A stretch of 64,000 bases of DNA from Siphonodentalium dalli (taxonomy: Eukaryota > Mollusca > Scaphopoda > Gadilida > Siphonodentaliidae), in contig CP136068.1 of the NCBI GenBank assembly GCA_032622095.1, positions 162,085,465 to 162,149,464 of the forward strand, in the 5' to 3' direction. The notes beneath the pieces are model-generated. The model ran no database searches. It worked only from the letters and a program-made list of their open reading frames with translations, and had not been told where the DNA came from. The first letter of the stretch is position 1. Every line of letters begins with the position of its first letter. Positions 30,430-41,631 of the stretch are shown here, in pieces. The translations under genes and the position numbers were made by a program.

Positions 30430-32560
30430 GTTCAGTCGGGGTTAATGTGTATCACATTATTGTTGGTAATGCAGCTGTCAGTAAGCGTTAAATGAGTCGG
30501 ATATTAGCGGCGGGAATGCAGTGTTCAGTCAGGGTGAATGGGTCGTACATTAGCGGCGATAATGCACCTTACAGTCAGGGTTAATGGGTAGGAAATTAGC
30601 TGTGATAATTCAGAGTTCAGTCAGGGTTAATGGGTCGGTCATTAGCTGTAAAAATGCAGGGCCATGCAGCGTTCAGTCGGCGTTATTGGGTCTGACACTG
30701 GCGGTGAGAATGCAGCGTTCAGTCAGGGTTAATAGGTATGACATCAGCGGCGAGACTGATGCGCCATGCAGCGTTCATTTGGTGTTATTGGGTCTGCCAT
30801 TGGCGGCGAGAATGCAGAGTTCAGTCCTGGTTAATGGCTAGGACATAAGCGTTGAGAATGCAGCGCCACGCAGATTTCATTCAGGGTTAATGGGTAGGAC
30901 AATGGGGGCGAGAAGACAGTGTCCAGTCCTGGTTAATTGGTAGGACATAAGCGGCGAGACTGAGGCGCCATAAAGCGCTCAGTCAGGGTTCATGGGTAGG
31001 ACAATGGCGGTGAGAATGCAGCGTTCAGTCAGGGTTAATAGGTATGACATCAGCGGCGAGACTGATGCGCCATGCAGCGTTCATTTGGTGTTATTGGGTC
31101 TTCCATTGGCGGCGAGAATGCAGAGTTCAGTCCTGGTTAATGGCTAGGACATAAGCGTTGAGAATGCAGCGCCACGCAGATTTCATTCAGGGTTAATGGG
31201 TAGGACAATGGGGGCGAGAAGACAGTGTTCAGTCCTGGTTAATTGGTAAGACATAAGCGGCGAGACTGAGGCGCCATACAGCGCTCAGTCAGGGTTAATG
31301 GGTAGGACAATGGCTCCGATAAGGCAGCGTTCAGTCTTGTTAATGGGCAGGACGCAGGACATAAGCGGCGAGAATGCAACGCCATAAGCGCTCTGTCGGG
31401 GTTAATGGGTAGGACAATGGCGACTAGAAGGCAGCGTTCAGTCTTGATTAATGGGCAGAATATAAGTGGCGAGAATGCAGCGCCATACAGCGCTTAATCA
31501 GGGTTAATGGGTAGGACAATGGCGGCGAACAGGCAGCGTTCAGTCATGGTTAATGGGTAGGACAAAAGCGGCAAGAATGCAGCGCCATGCAGCGTTCAGT
31601 CAGGGTTAATGGGTAGGACAATGGCGGCGAGAATGCAGTGTTCAGTCAGGGTTAATTGGTATGACATTAGCGGCGAGAATGAGGCGCCAAGCAGCGTTCA
31701 GTCAGGATTAATGGGTAGGACATTATCGGCGAGAATGCAGCGTTCAGTCCTGGTTAATGGGTAAGTCATAGGCGGCGAGACTGAGGCGCCATGCTGCACT
31801 CAGTCAGGATTTTTGGGTAGGATAATGGCGGCGAGAATGCAGCATTCAGTCCTTGTTAGTGGGTAGCACATGAGCGGCGAGAATGCAACGCCATTCAGCG
31901 CTGAGTCAGGGTTATTGGGTTATGACATTGGCGGCGAGAATGCAGCGTTCATTACTGGTTATTGGGTAGGACATACGCGTTGAGAATGCAGCGCCGCGCA
32001 GCTTTCGTTCAGGTTACACTGGTGTAAATGTTTCCCATAGGCCTCAGTGCTAACGTTTTAGCGCATAATGTTGGCAATATTAATGTTGGGTCCAAAATTT
32101 TCTTTAAATCTGAAAAATTGACATTTTGGGAAACCTTTTACACAAAAAAATCATGTCTGTCTAGCAGGGAATTCGCCTTTAAATCTTATGTTTTCGTAAA
32201 TAGTGTCAGAACCGCATAAAACAATACAGTCATATTTTAGACCACACCACAAAATTCAAACTTCACTACAAAGGGTTAATTCCTGTGCCAATGGTTATTT
32301 TACCTATGGGAAATCATAGGGAAGAGGTGTGATGATTTTTTTATGTGAAAAGCACACAAGGCTATTGACCAATCAGGGCCCAGTGTCTATTTTATTCTCT
32401 CCTATATATTCCTCCCGCATCCGCTAGATGTCACTCGGAACCTTATTTACACCAGTGTAACCTTCAGGGTTAATTTGTAGGACAATGGCGGCGAGAAGGC
32501 AGCTTTCAGTTCTGGTTAATGGGTAGGACATAAGCGGCGAGACTGAGGCGCCAGAGCTCT
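30430..32560 (+). repeat. Large minisatellite, ~46-bp unit, ~306-bp higher-order repeat, interrupted once
   Basis: The unit reads CAGCGTTCAGTCAGGGTTAA, TGGGTAGGACAATGGCGGCG, AGAATG; many units carry an extra GAGGCGCCATG block. A composite of several units starting at AATAGGTATGACATCAGCGG (30731) is repeated almost exactly 306 bp later (31037). The array is split at 32012-32462 by a small transposon and resumes after it to about 32560. Short plus-strand frames across the array are by-products. Confidence 0.88.
32012..32462. mobile_element. Non-autonomous DNA transposon inside the 46-bp array
   Basis: Perfect 18-bp ends: GGTTACACTGGTGTAAAT at 32012 and its complement ending at 32462. A 4-bp direct repeat TTCA flanks it (32008-32011, 32463-32466). 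The array text on the two sides joins cleanly when the element is removed, which confirms insertion. The terminal TTACAC-GGTGTAA is itself palindromic. Length is 451 bp with no transposase. The superfamily is not assigned. A matching internal fragment lies near 18199. Confidence 0.82.
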
Positions 32561-33825
32561 GTACTGTAAGCTAACGCCAACCTTTATAGTTGCTGTGTCT
32601 GGTCGCAAGCGCATCCGTAGACGGGAATATACCACAAGGTTACGTCCATACACTCGCAAATACGTTTGGTATGTTTTGCTTGTATTTCGATACAGAAGGC
32701 TATGATGTGCCAAACCAAACTCCGTGCAGGGTTTACCTTCATTGATGAATCGGTAAGACCACTGCTACCGGCGACATTTTGCCCACATTCGGTGGACTTC
32801 CGCGATATTAAGATATATACTAAGCTAACATGGCAACATTCTGCCCTTATTAGGCACACAATATCGGACAAAATTTGTGTAATTTCGTACCTTAAGATTT
32901 GAAAGTCCCACTAGAACCAAAAACACTATGTTGCAAAACGGTGTGATTTGCTTCTCCGATCATGTTATCAACAGAACTGTCTAAACACAACTGGACGACA
33001 TTGTCAATACAACACAATAGTTATAATTTGCTACAATGTTGACGAGTAAATTGCGAAAATCGTCGACAAAAGTACCGCTCTGATTCTCCTTTCTGTCATT
33101 AAGTTTTTAGTACGGGAATTGTTTTCGAAGCACATAGGAAATTTGACTTTGGCTGGAGAACCCCACGCTAAATACGGAAACCACAGACTAGTACCCAGCC
33201 GGTGACAGAGAAAGAAAGGTAGAGATTGGTGTCAAACGTGAGCACAATAATGATTATACATGGAATGCATCTGTTCCACAATTAATGTGAGACGTAAAAA
33301 CCCTGTAGTCCCACCTGAAGCAATGCTACCGAAATTTGCCAGTAAATAGCATGCAATTTTCTCGAGAGAATACAGGTATATATATATATACTTGAAGACA
33401 AATGTTAGTATAGCAGCGTTGCATGTAGATCTACAGAAATGTTACGTCTCATGTCGTTAGCTTTGATAACTATATGTATTGTATATACATGTTGCCGTGC
33501 ATTTTCTAGCACAATATGTTTTTCTATGATGAAATGCATGCACACAATTCCGTGAAATCTTATCAGTGTATGACGTTTATATGAACGTACATAACTAAGT
33601 TGTGGCATACATACGCACGCACGACTGCTGGTGGGGATAGACCCTTAGTCTGTTTATAATTGCCGTATTGGAAACGTGTTTCGTTTGCTTGGCGGGAAGT
33701 ACTCTAACCTTAAGAATGCTCTGTCGGCGTGTGATATTAAGATAGTGCATGCGAATCAGTGACCGATAAATCACAACCCAGACACTCAAACGCTCCGCCA
33801 TTACAACATGTACACCAATTCAATG
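32561..33825. other. 1.3-kb stretch with no recognised feature
   Basis: A 95-codon minus-strand frame (32871-32584) overlaps a 78-codon plus-strand frame. Neither has a recognisable domain or splice context, so neither is called. Confidence 0.4.
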
Positions 33826-33829
33826 TTAA

Positions 33830-34211
33830 CTCTTTACCCAACAAACCGGCCAAAACCGGCCAAATAAAGCTTCAACAGCCTAAAATATCTTGGGTCGGTC
33901 TCAATAAAACCATACAAATATGGATATCATTGGAACCGACTCATTGACCACATTGTGATGGTTATAGTTATGCCCTGTGCCAATGCATTCTCTTATATAT
34001 GCGAGTCGACCATGGGTCGCCTCGCATATATAAGAGAATGCATTGGCCTAAAAAAAATCTTTTTTTACCATTTTTTCTTACATTCTTTAACACTTTTATA
34101 ATTTTTAATGTGTTAAGCCAATGCATTCTCTTATATATGCGAGGCGACCTATGGTCGACTCGCATATATAAGAGAATGCATTGGCACAGGGCCCTTCTGT
34201 TGGGTAAAGGG
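33830..34211 (+). mobile_element. Double-hairpin MITE, family A copy 2
   Basis: TTAA flanks at 33826-33829 and 34212-34215. The right end is TGTTGGGTAAAGGG; the left end carries one change (CTCTTTACCC). Both palindromes are present (about 33978-34049 and 34117-34187) with near-perfect arms. Same orientation as copy 1, with a shorter spacer. Confidence 0.88.
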
Positions 34212-34369
34212 TTAATTGACTTCGTTTTCACGATTAATCTTTCACATAATACATAGGTAAAGGTTTTGGTAAATTGGGTACTTAGTTAATTCTAAGCGAT
34301 TATTACATGGTCGGATTCAACTCTATGGCGAATGTAACTGGCCTAACAGAGTATATAGGGATATACCGG

Positions 34370-34745
34370 AAAGTAGACTAAGATTAGTACGGAAAGTACA
34401 CTAACAGTAGAACCGGAAAGTACACTAACCTTAGTACCGAAAGTACACTAACAGTAGAACCGGAAAGTACTCTAACCTTACTACCTTAAAGTACACTAAC
34501 ATTAGTACCGGAAAGTTCACTAATATTAGTTCCGGGAAGTACACTAACATTAGTACCTGAAAGTACACTAACATTAGTACCGAAAAGTACACTAACCTTA
34601 ACCTTAGTACAGGAAAGTACACTAACATTACCGGAAAGTACACTAAAATTAGTACCGAAAAGTACACTAACCTTAGTACCGGACAGTATACTAACATTAG
34701 TACCGGAAAGTTCACTAACCTTAGTACCGGACGGTACACTAACCT
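34370..34745. repeat. Satellite/minisatellite, 24-bp unit, ~15 copies
   Basis: The unit AGTACACTAACCTTAGTACC plus GGAA varies at ACCTTAGT/ACATTAGT. One copy is shortened (34621-34645) and one duplicated internally (ACCTTAACCTT). The 182-codon minus-strand frame through it arises because 24 is a multiple of three. Confidence 0.88.
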
Positions 34746-34820
34746 CTTTGTGATTTTTTGTCGGTTTTTGATAAACCATTGGAAAGGAAGCAATGTTTGA
34801 TACCGACTAATCTTGACTCG

Positions 34821-35990
34821 ATTGTGTATTATAGTAAACTGAATAAATGCGATGACCCGTTCCACAACTACAATATGGTGTGTATGATAGTAAACGGAAT
34901 AAATGCGATGACCCGTTCCACAACTAAAATATGGTGTGTATGATAGTAAACGGAATAAATACGATGACCTGCTCCACAACTACAATATGGTGTGTATGAT
35001 AGTAAACGGAATAAATGCGATGACCCGTTCCACAACTACAATATGGTGTGTATGATAGTAAACGGAATAAATGCGATGACCTGCTCCACAACTACAATAT
35101 GGTGTGTATGATAGTAAACGGAATAAATACGATGACCTGCTCCACAACTACAATATGGTGTGTATGATAGTAAACGGAATAAATGCGATGACCTGCTCCA
35201 CAACTACAATATGGTCTGTATGATAGTAAACGGAATAAATGCGATGACCCGTTCCACAACTACAATATGGTGTGTATGATAGTAAACGGAATAAATGCGA
35301 TGACCCGTTCCACAACTACAATATGGTGTGTATGATAGTAAACGGAATAAATGCGATGACCTGCTCCACAACTACAATATGGTGTGTATGATAGTAAACG
35401 GAATAAATGCGATGACCCGTTCCACAACTACAATATGGTGTGTATGATAGTAAACGGAATAAATGCGATGACCCGTTCCACAACTACAATATGGTGTGTA
35501 TGATAGTAAACGGAATAAATGCGATGACCTGCTCCACAACTACAATATGGTGTGTATGATAGTAAATGGAATAAATGCGATGACCCGTTCCACAACTACA
35601 ATATGGTGTGTATGATAGTAAACGGAATAAATGCGATGACCCGTTCCACAACTACAATATGGTGTGTATGATAGTAAACGGAATAAATGCGATGACCTGC
35701 TCCACAACTACAATATGGTGTGTATGATAGTAAACGGAATAAATACGATGACCTGCTCCACAACTACAATATGGTGTGTATGATAGTAAACGGAATAAAT
35801 GCGATGACCCGTTCCACAACTACAATATGGTGTGTATGATAGTAAACGGAATAAATGCGATGACCTGCTCCACAACTACAATATGGTGTGTATGATAGTA
35901 AACGGAATAAATGCGATGACCCGTTCCACAACTACAGTATGGTGTGTATGATAGTAAACGGAATAAATGCGATGACCTGCTCCACAACTG
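34821..35990. repeat. Satellite, 56-bp unit, ~21 copies, with trimeric higher-order pattern
   Basis: The unit is GGTGTGTATGATAGTAAACG, GAATAAATGCGATGACCCGT, TCCACAACTACAATAT (56 bp exactly, for example 34877 to 34933). Two variants exist: CCCGTT (A) and CCTGCT (B). From the eighth to the sixteenth copy the order is AAB AAB AAB, a 168-bp higher-order unit. Copies are nearly identical, so the array is young or homogenised. It directly follows the 24-bp array. Confidence 0.92.
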
Positions 35991-36785
35991 TAAGATGGCC
36001 TGTAACTCCGCAAAGTTATGATACCAGTTACAGTATACATCCGCGTGGGAAGCACATACACATTGGAACCGTTCGTCATTCCTATTTTTAACCTGTTTGA
36101 CCAGAGCTCTTGTATCAGTAATTATAAGCGCAAGACAATTGTTCACTCTACCCTATACTTGAACATAACTAATGTTAGCCCTCACAGAATAGTGCACTCT
36201 ACCATTGGCCATATCTAATTTTTGATCCCTAAATGGTCTTATTTGTTTTACTTCCGAATCCACTTAAAATTGCTTCCGGAATTAAAATTTGTTACGTGGC
36301 AGTCACCTCACATATGGACAAACCTCACATTCGAACATTTCGTTCTGATTAGTTATCTGTATTGCCTTCCTGAGCACAACAGTAACCAAAAATCGAATAC
36401 AAGTGTTTCATTGTTTCTACCGCCATAATACAAATACTAACAATACCTAATTATATTAACACTCGCGCCAATCGTACCAAATACTTCAAAACGTCCTTAA
36501 ACACAAATTTCCACGGCCAGTAGCCAACCTAGATCTAGCCCGATCATCTCTGGAAGGCAATACATATTACGTACATCAAAACTTATCACCATGTAAATAC
36601 GTTTGTATCGTCATCTTGATTTCATGTGTGTTGCTATATTGTGTTGGGAGAGGGGCTTCATAAGTTATAAAAACTTGTGCCCCAATCCCTTTTGTATATT
36701 ATGCAAATAAAATATGTTTCAAGTCAATCTAATTTGAGCCCATATAGAACGTTGTTCACTCCACCCCTCCACTTTAACTATATGG
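35991..36785. other. Stretch between the satellite and GPCR relic; no feature recognised
   Basis: No gene or repeat that I can name. Confidence 0.4.
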
Positions 36786-36789
36786 AATT

Positions 36790-37460
36790 GTTCTATGACA
36801 CAAACGGACGCCGTTGGGCCTCAAACAATCGTTATTCTGGCTACTATTGGAAAACATGTGATGATTACATCTCTACCAGTAATTTTCGTGTTAGGTGTGG
36901 TCGGTAACCTCCATTGCATCCTCGTTCTCATTCGAGGTAATTGTGTTCATGGAATCATGCCGCATTATATATCGTTGGCTATAACGGACACGTTGGTTGG
37001 TTGTTAGCCTAATGGTATTATGGCTATTCGCTGCATTTGATTAGAATATTGCAAACATGTCGAATCTCCCTTGCAAAATTTCAAAATTCGCAGGGTACGT
37101 ACTTGCGCATTTCTCAAGTTGGATACTAGTTTCTATAACGATCGAAAGAGCTATAGTTATATTTCCACACTACGGAAGTGCACTCACAGAAAGGCCAAGT
37201 TGGTGCTGATTTTCCAGGTGATATTCATGTGTGGTATTAACAGCAATGCCACATTTGTATTTAGTTTGAATAAGAGTGGCTACTGTAACTATGCGAAGGA
37301 ATACGAGTTCTTTGTCACAAGAATGTGGTTATCAATAGACATGACTATATATTCGATCGCTCCAGCATTCATTCTGTTGCTGTCAATGCCGCTATAATAT
37401 GGCAACTTAGAAAGAGCGACAACAACTTCATCAGAATTCACATCTATAGTGCAAGAGGAA
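36790..37460 (+). pseudogene. Rhodopsin-like (class A) GPCR pseudogene, TM1 to TM5
   Basis: Read across frames, the helices appear in order. TM1 is LPVIFVLGVVGNLHCILVLI (GN motif). TM2 is HYISLAITDTLV (LAxxD motif), continuing after a frame change at about 37000 as VVSLMVLWLFAAFD, then a TAG. Next come the pre-TM3 cysteine (NLPCK) and TM3 ending in ITIERAIVIFP, an ERx variant of DRY. A further shift brings TM4 (AKLVLIFQVIFMCG), a cysteine-bearing loop 2 (GYCNY) and TM5 (DMTIYSIAPAFILL). A last shift gives NAAIIWQLRKS at the start of loop 3. TM6-TM7 are not found. At least three shifts and one stop make it dead. It is intronless in view, as in many expanded neuropeptide- or orphan-type receptors; the ligand is unknown. 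Confidence 0.82.
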
Positions 37461-37672
37461 ACTTCAGGGGAACAACGAGATCATCCCGAGAGCCTGTGGG
37501 GTTACTACTCGTGTTGAGAATAATCTATGTGATGTATGTGATGTTTGTGTTATGAATGTTGTTGCTGCATGGCCGGAATTCACCGACAGAATGTCAGAAG
37601 CGAAGATGCGAAGTTAACTATAAATAGTTGATGACATCACAATGGTACTCAGGTATTGCAATAATGCCGCGA
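37461..37672. other. Sequence following the GPCR relic
   Basis: TM6-TM7 would be expected here. I could not read convincing helices in any frame. Confidence 0.4.
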
Positions 37673-37838
37673 ATATCTATCTTTACAGTTTAAGTGGCTC
37701 GAGGTTCAGGAGGCAGTTTTCGCGGTTAATTCGATCTTTACAGTTTAAGTGGCTCGAGGTTCAGGAGGCAGCTTTCGCGGTTAATTCTATCTTTACAGTT
37801 TAAGTGGCTCGTGGTTCAGGAGGCAGCTTTCGCGTTAA
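37673..37838. repeat. Tandem repeat, ~55-bp unit, three copies
   Basis: The unit is ATCTTTACAGTTTAAGTGGC, TCGAGGTTCAGGAGGCAG, TTTCGCGGTTAATTC. Copies differ at one to three positions. Confidence 0.9.
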
Positions 37839-38436
37839 TTCGGTGCAGTCGTCTGCGTCGTGGTCAGTATCGCGACAATCCACGTAACGCGCAACTCGTC
37901 TGAACTACGGAACTGTCATGTCTGCCATCGCGCAACAACAAGACGGATAACATATATACGACATGGGTAACTTGCAGAAAAGCACGACGAGCAAGTAGCA
38001 TGAATACGGACCGTACATTCATATAAATAAATAGTCATCATTTTGTTTCGAAACATGTCTTTATTGATCACACAATTTGGTCTCGTCGGCAACCACGTTA
38101 ATATGAAGGGTGTCATAAAATATGTGTATGTAAGTATTTATAGTATGGTCGCAAAGTCACATCCTTGATACCGGTCTATATACTGTATATATCTTTGGAA
38201 TAAATATATGTAGTGTATATTGAGTATAAAAGGTTAAGCGTATACATGTGAACGGGCGACGGAAATTCCAACTCGTGTTGCATTGAAGGCTTAAATTAGC
38301 TTTAAATATGCACTGTCCAATTTGACACCATAAAGGCACCATATATACGTTTTCGGTACCCGACAATAATTAAACTCGTCAGCACATTAAAGATGGTCTA
38401 TCTCCTTGTAAACATGTGCTATGAATCGAAGACTCA
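37839..38436. other. No recognised feature
   Basis: Ordinary AT-rich text. Confidence 0.4.
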
Positions 38437-38821
38437 TGTCCGGAAATGCTTCTATCGATTAATATTGATTATATTTCGAATCTCTAATAACGTGTGGTTG
38501 TTTAACTTTAACTAGTTTAACAATAGTGGTTACTGTTAACAGAGACCAGAAATGTTATTGTGTAATTTTGTCGCAAATAAACATTAATTAGACTCATTAT
38601 CGCTTATAACTATGGAATAAAACAATACAAACAATCAATCTAGGACATTTCACATTCGGAACATTTCTACGGGAAAAGCCTAATGATCTCTATCGCTATA
38701 TGGCATCCCCTGAATGGTCTGTTCTAAACATAGAGCGATAAAGTGTCCCATTTTATCATCTCATCTCTAATAAGATATTCGAAATAAAATAAATATTAAT
38801 TGATAGAAGCGTTTCCGGACA
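38437..38821. mobile_element. Foldback element, ~55-bp inverted ends
   Basis: TGTCCGGAAATGCTTCTATC, GATTAATATT, ATTTCGAATCTCTAATAA at the left is mirrored at the right (TCTCTAATAAGATATTCGAA, ATATTAATTGATAGAAGC, GTTTCCGGACA). An inner pair (CTCTATCGCTAT and ATAGAGCGATA) adds a second stem. Length is 385 bp, with no coding. No target duplication is obvious, so the class is open. Confidence 0.75.
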
Positions 38822-38892
38822 GGGGACTTCAATTCATATTTATTATTTTATACTCACGCAACTATTTTAATTTGTTATTTAAAGAGATAATC

Positions 38893-39989
38893 CATCTTTA
38901 ATAGAATGTTTTGATGGCCCGATATCGACTTTAATAGAATGTTTTGATGGCCCGATATCGACTTTAATAGAATGTTTTGATGGCCCGATATCGACTTTAA
39001 TAGAATGTTTTGATGGCCCGATATCGACTTTAATAGAATGTTTTGATGGCCCGATATCGACTTTAATAGAATGTTTTGATGGCCCGATATCGACTTTAAT
39101 AGAATGTTTTGATGGCCCGATATCGACTTTAATAGAATGTTTTGATGGCCCGATATCGACTTTAATAGAATGTTTTGATGGCCCGATATCGACTTTAATA
39201 GAATGTTTTGATGGCCCGGTATCGACTTTAATAGAATGTTTTGATGGCCCGATATCGACTTTAATAGAATGTTTTGATGGCCCGATATCGACTTTAATAG
39301 AATGTTTTGATGGCCCGATATCGACTTTAATAGAATGTTTTGATGGCCCGATATCGACTTTAATAGAATGTTTTGATGGCCCGATATCGACTTTAACATA
39401 ATGTTTTGATGGCCCGATATCGACTTTAATAGAATGTTTTGATGGCCCGATATCGACTTTAATAGAATGTTTTGATGGCCCGATATCGACTTTAATAGAA
39501 TGTTTTGATGGCCCGATATCGACTTTAATAGAATGTTTTGATGGCCCGGTATCGACTTTAATAGAATGTTTTGATGGCCCGATATCGACTTTAATAGAAT
39601 GTTTTGATGGCCCGGTATCGACTTTAATAGAATGTTTTGATGGCCCGATATCGACTTTAATATAATGTTTTGATGGCCCGATATCGACTTTAATAGAATG
39701 TTTTGATGGCCCGATATCGACTTTAATAGAATGTTTTGATGGCCCGATATCGACTTTAATAGAATGTTTTGATGGCCCGATATCGACTTTAATAGAATGT
39801 TTTGATGGCCCGATATCGACTTTAATAGAATGTTTTGATGGCCCGATATCGACTTTAATAGAATGTTTTGATGGCCCGGTATCGACTTTAATAGAATGTT
39901 TTGATGGCCCGGTATCGACTTTAATAGAATGTTTTGATGGCCCGATATCGACTTTAATAGAATGTTTTGATGGCCCGATATCGACTTTT
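38893..39989. repeat. Satellite, 33-bp unit, ~33 copies, nearly identical
   Basis: The unit GATATCGACTTTAATAGAAT, GTTTTGATGGCCC contains an EcoRV site. Variants are rare: GGTATC replaces GATATC in five copies, and AACATAATG or ATATAATG in single copies. Because 33 is a multiple of three, a 174-codon minus-strand frame with an 11-residue repeat appears. It is interrupted by an in-frame stop at the AACATAATG variant and has no start, signal or flank support. Confidence 0.95.
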
Positions 39990-40840
39990 AAAAATATTCA
40001 AAAGAAAACAAAATTCCAATGATTGCCTCTTATGACGAGCGTACATGGTTCTGTCTCCTAGAAGCGGCATATATTAAGAAGCATTTTCAATTATGAAGTT
40101 TTTTTTTGTGATAGTTTATTACGTGTTTCAAGACGCCGGTGTGATGTGAAGATGCTGGTTAAGTGTAATTTGCATTACCTCTTGGCTGATAAGCGGCAAA
40201 TTGGCAAAGAAAATTAATTCTTCTTCCCACATATTAAAATGGCATTAAGAACAAACATAATTATGATAATAAATAAACAAACGAGGTCGTTATGACGACG
40301 GTTGTAATGACTTTAACACATCAACCATGAGAACAACTCGCCGTCAGTTGAAATGTTTGTGAATCGGCAAAGGCTGCCTATATAGTGGTAAACTTTCTGT
40401 TGGAGAGACGAAAGGACAGTTTACTTTGAGTGGGAGACTCCCAATATGAATGTTTTATGTAATTGGTGATGATATTGTGTTTTGTGGGGCTAACCCCGGG
40501 ATGGTCGAATAAACCGAGAGGTCTATTCCTTCACCCCTCATTTTTAGAGCTTTATTATAAAGAAGAAAGAAACAAAAAAGATAGCAATTTGAAGACTCTT
40601 TTTAGTTTTCAGTTTCTTTTTCCTGGTAGTGGTGGATGTTTTGAAAGGCTGATGTGTGGATTAATCTGGCCCTTTACTTTTCTCAGTGTCATTTTTCCAG
40701 ACGTTGGCCATCGATGATCAGGCCCATTGTATACCATTTGATCCCTCAGCAGGAAGAATTCATAATTTGTAGGTTGGTAGGTCTTTCCTGCTGAGTAGTG
40801 AGTAGTAATTGTTTCGTTATTGGAACATATATAGGGAAAC
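39990..40840. other. No recognised gene
   Basis: An 84-codon plus-strand frame (40463-40717) has no recognisable domain. ATTTGATCCCTCAGCAGGAA near 40739 and CTTTCCTGCTGAGTAGTGA near 40785 form a short inverted pair. Confidence 0.4.
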
Positions 40841-40844
40841 TTAA

Positions 40845-41214
40845 CCCTTTACCCAACAAACCGGCCAAATAAAGCTGCAACAGCCTAAAATATCTTCGGT
40901 CTGTCTCAATAGAACCATACAAATATGGATATCATTGGAACCGGCTCCTTGACCACATTGTGATGGATACAGTTATGCCCTGTGCCAATGCATTCTCTTA
41001 TATATGCGAGTCGACCATAGGTCGCCTCGCATATATAAGAGAATGCATTGGCCTAAAAAAACACTTTTTAACATTTTTTCTTACATTCTTTAACAATTTT
41101 ATAATTTTTAATGTGTTAAGCCAATGCATTCTCTTATATATGCGAGGCGACCTATGGTCGACTCGCATATATAAGAGAATGCATTGGCACAGGGCCGTTC
41201 TGTTGGGTAAAGGG
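40845..41214 (+). mobile_element. Double-hairpin MITE, family A copy 3
   Basis: TTAA flanks at 40841-40844 and 41215-41218. Ends are CCCTTTACCCAACA and TGTTGGGTAAAGGG with no mismatch. Both palindromes are intact (about 40985-41053 and 41121-41190). It is slightly shorter than copy 1 because one CCGGCCAAAA unit is missing in the left shoulder. Confidence 0.9.
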
Positions 41215-41218
41215 TTAA

Positions 41219-41631
41219 TTAGAAAGTAGTACTCGTCGGCGACGATATTTCTTTTACTTGTTCTGTGATAGCGTCTTTTTTCAACGTCCAACTTCAACTG
41301 GTAAAACAAGATTTGATGTTCTAAGTTGAGTTAGAGTAAATATATTTGTATCTGATCCATGAAAATGTTTTGAATCATCGATTAGTGCTAGTTCTGAACG
41401 AGCTTTCGCCTCAATGATTGAACGACGGGGATCGAAAAGAGGTATCAGTTAATGACGCTTGATCGGCCACTGCTTACATACATGGACGTGACCATAGAGG
41501 AGTGTCCACCTTATAATTTCAAATTGCACCCGCCCCTCTTGAATATATTTATATATGTACTGATTGAATACAAAGTCATTATATAAACCGTTAAGTATAA
41601 CGTTCACACACAAACCCCCTGTCTGCTATAT
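41219..41631. other. No recognised feature
   Basis: Nothing seen apart from GTGTCCACCTTATAATTTCAAATTGCACC-like text near 41501, which echoes the poly-C part of the hAT element at 4780. Confidence 0.4.

Noticed and set aside
30584-30841. 85-codon plus-strand frame
   Set aside because: It lies within the 46-bp minisatellite and its repeats follow the DNA units.
33968-34231. Frames reading RIYKRMHW-type peptides, recurring at 12985, 33968, 40998, 46876 and 62903
   Set aside because: They recur only where family A palindromes occur and are translations of the hairpin on either strand.
34431-34979. 182-codon minus-strand frame rich in VYF repeats
   Set aside because: It runs through the 24-bp satellite and into the 56-bp array; an artefact of the 24-bp period.
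38875-39399. 174-codon minus-strand frame with an 11-residue repeat
   Set aside because: It is a translation of the 33-bp satellite. The unit length is a multiple of three, the frame stops at a variant unit while the satellite continues, and there is no flanking coding support.
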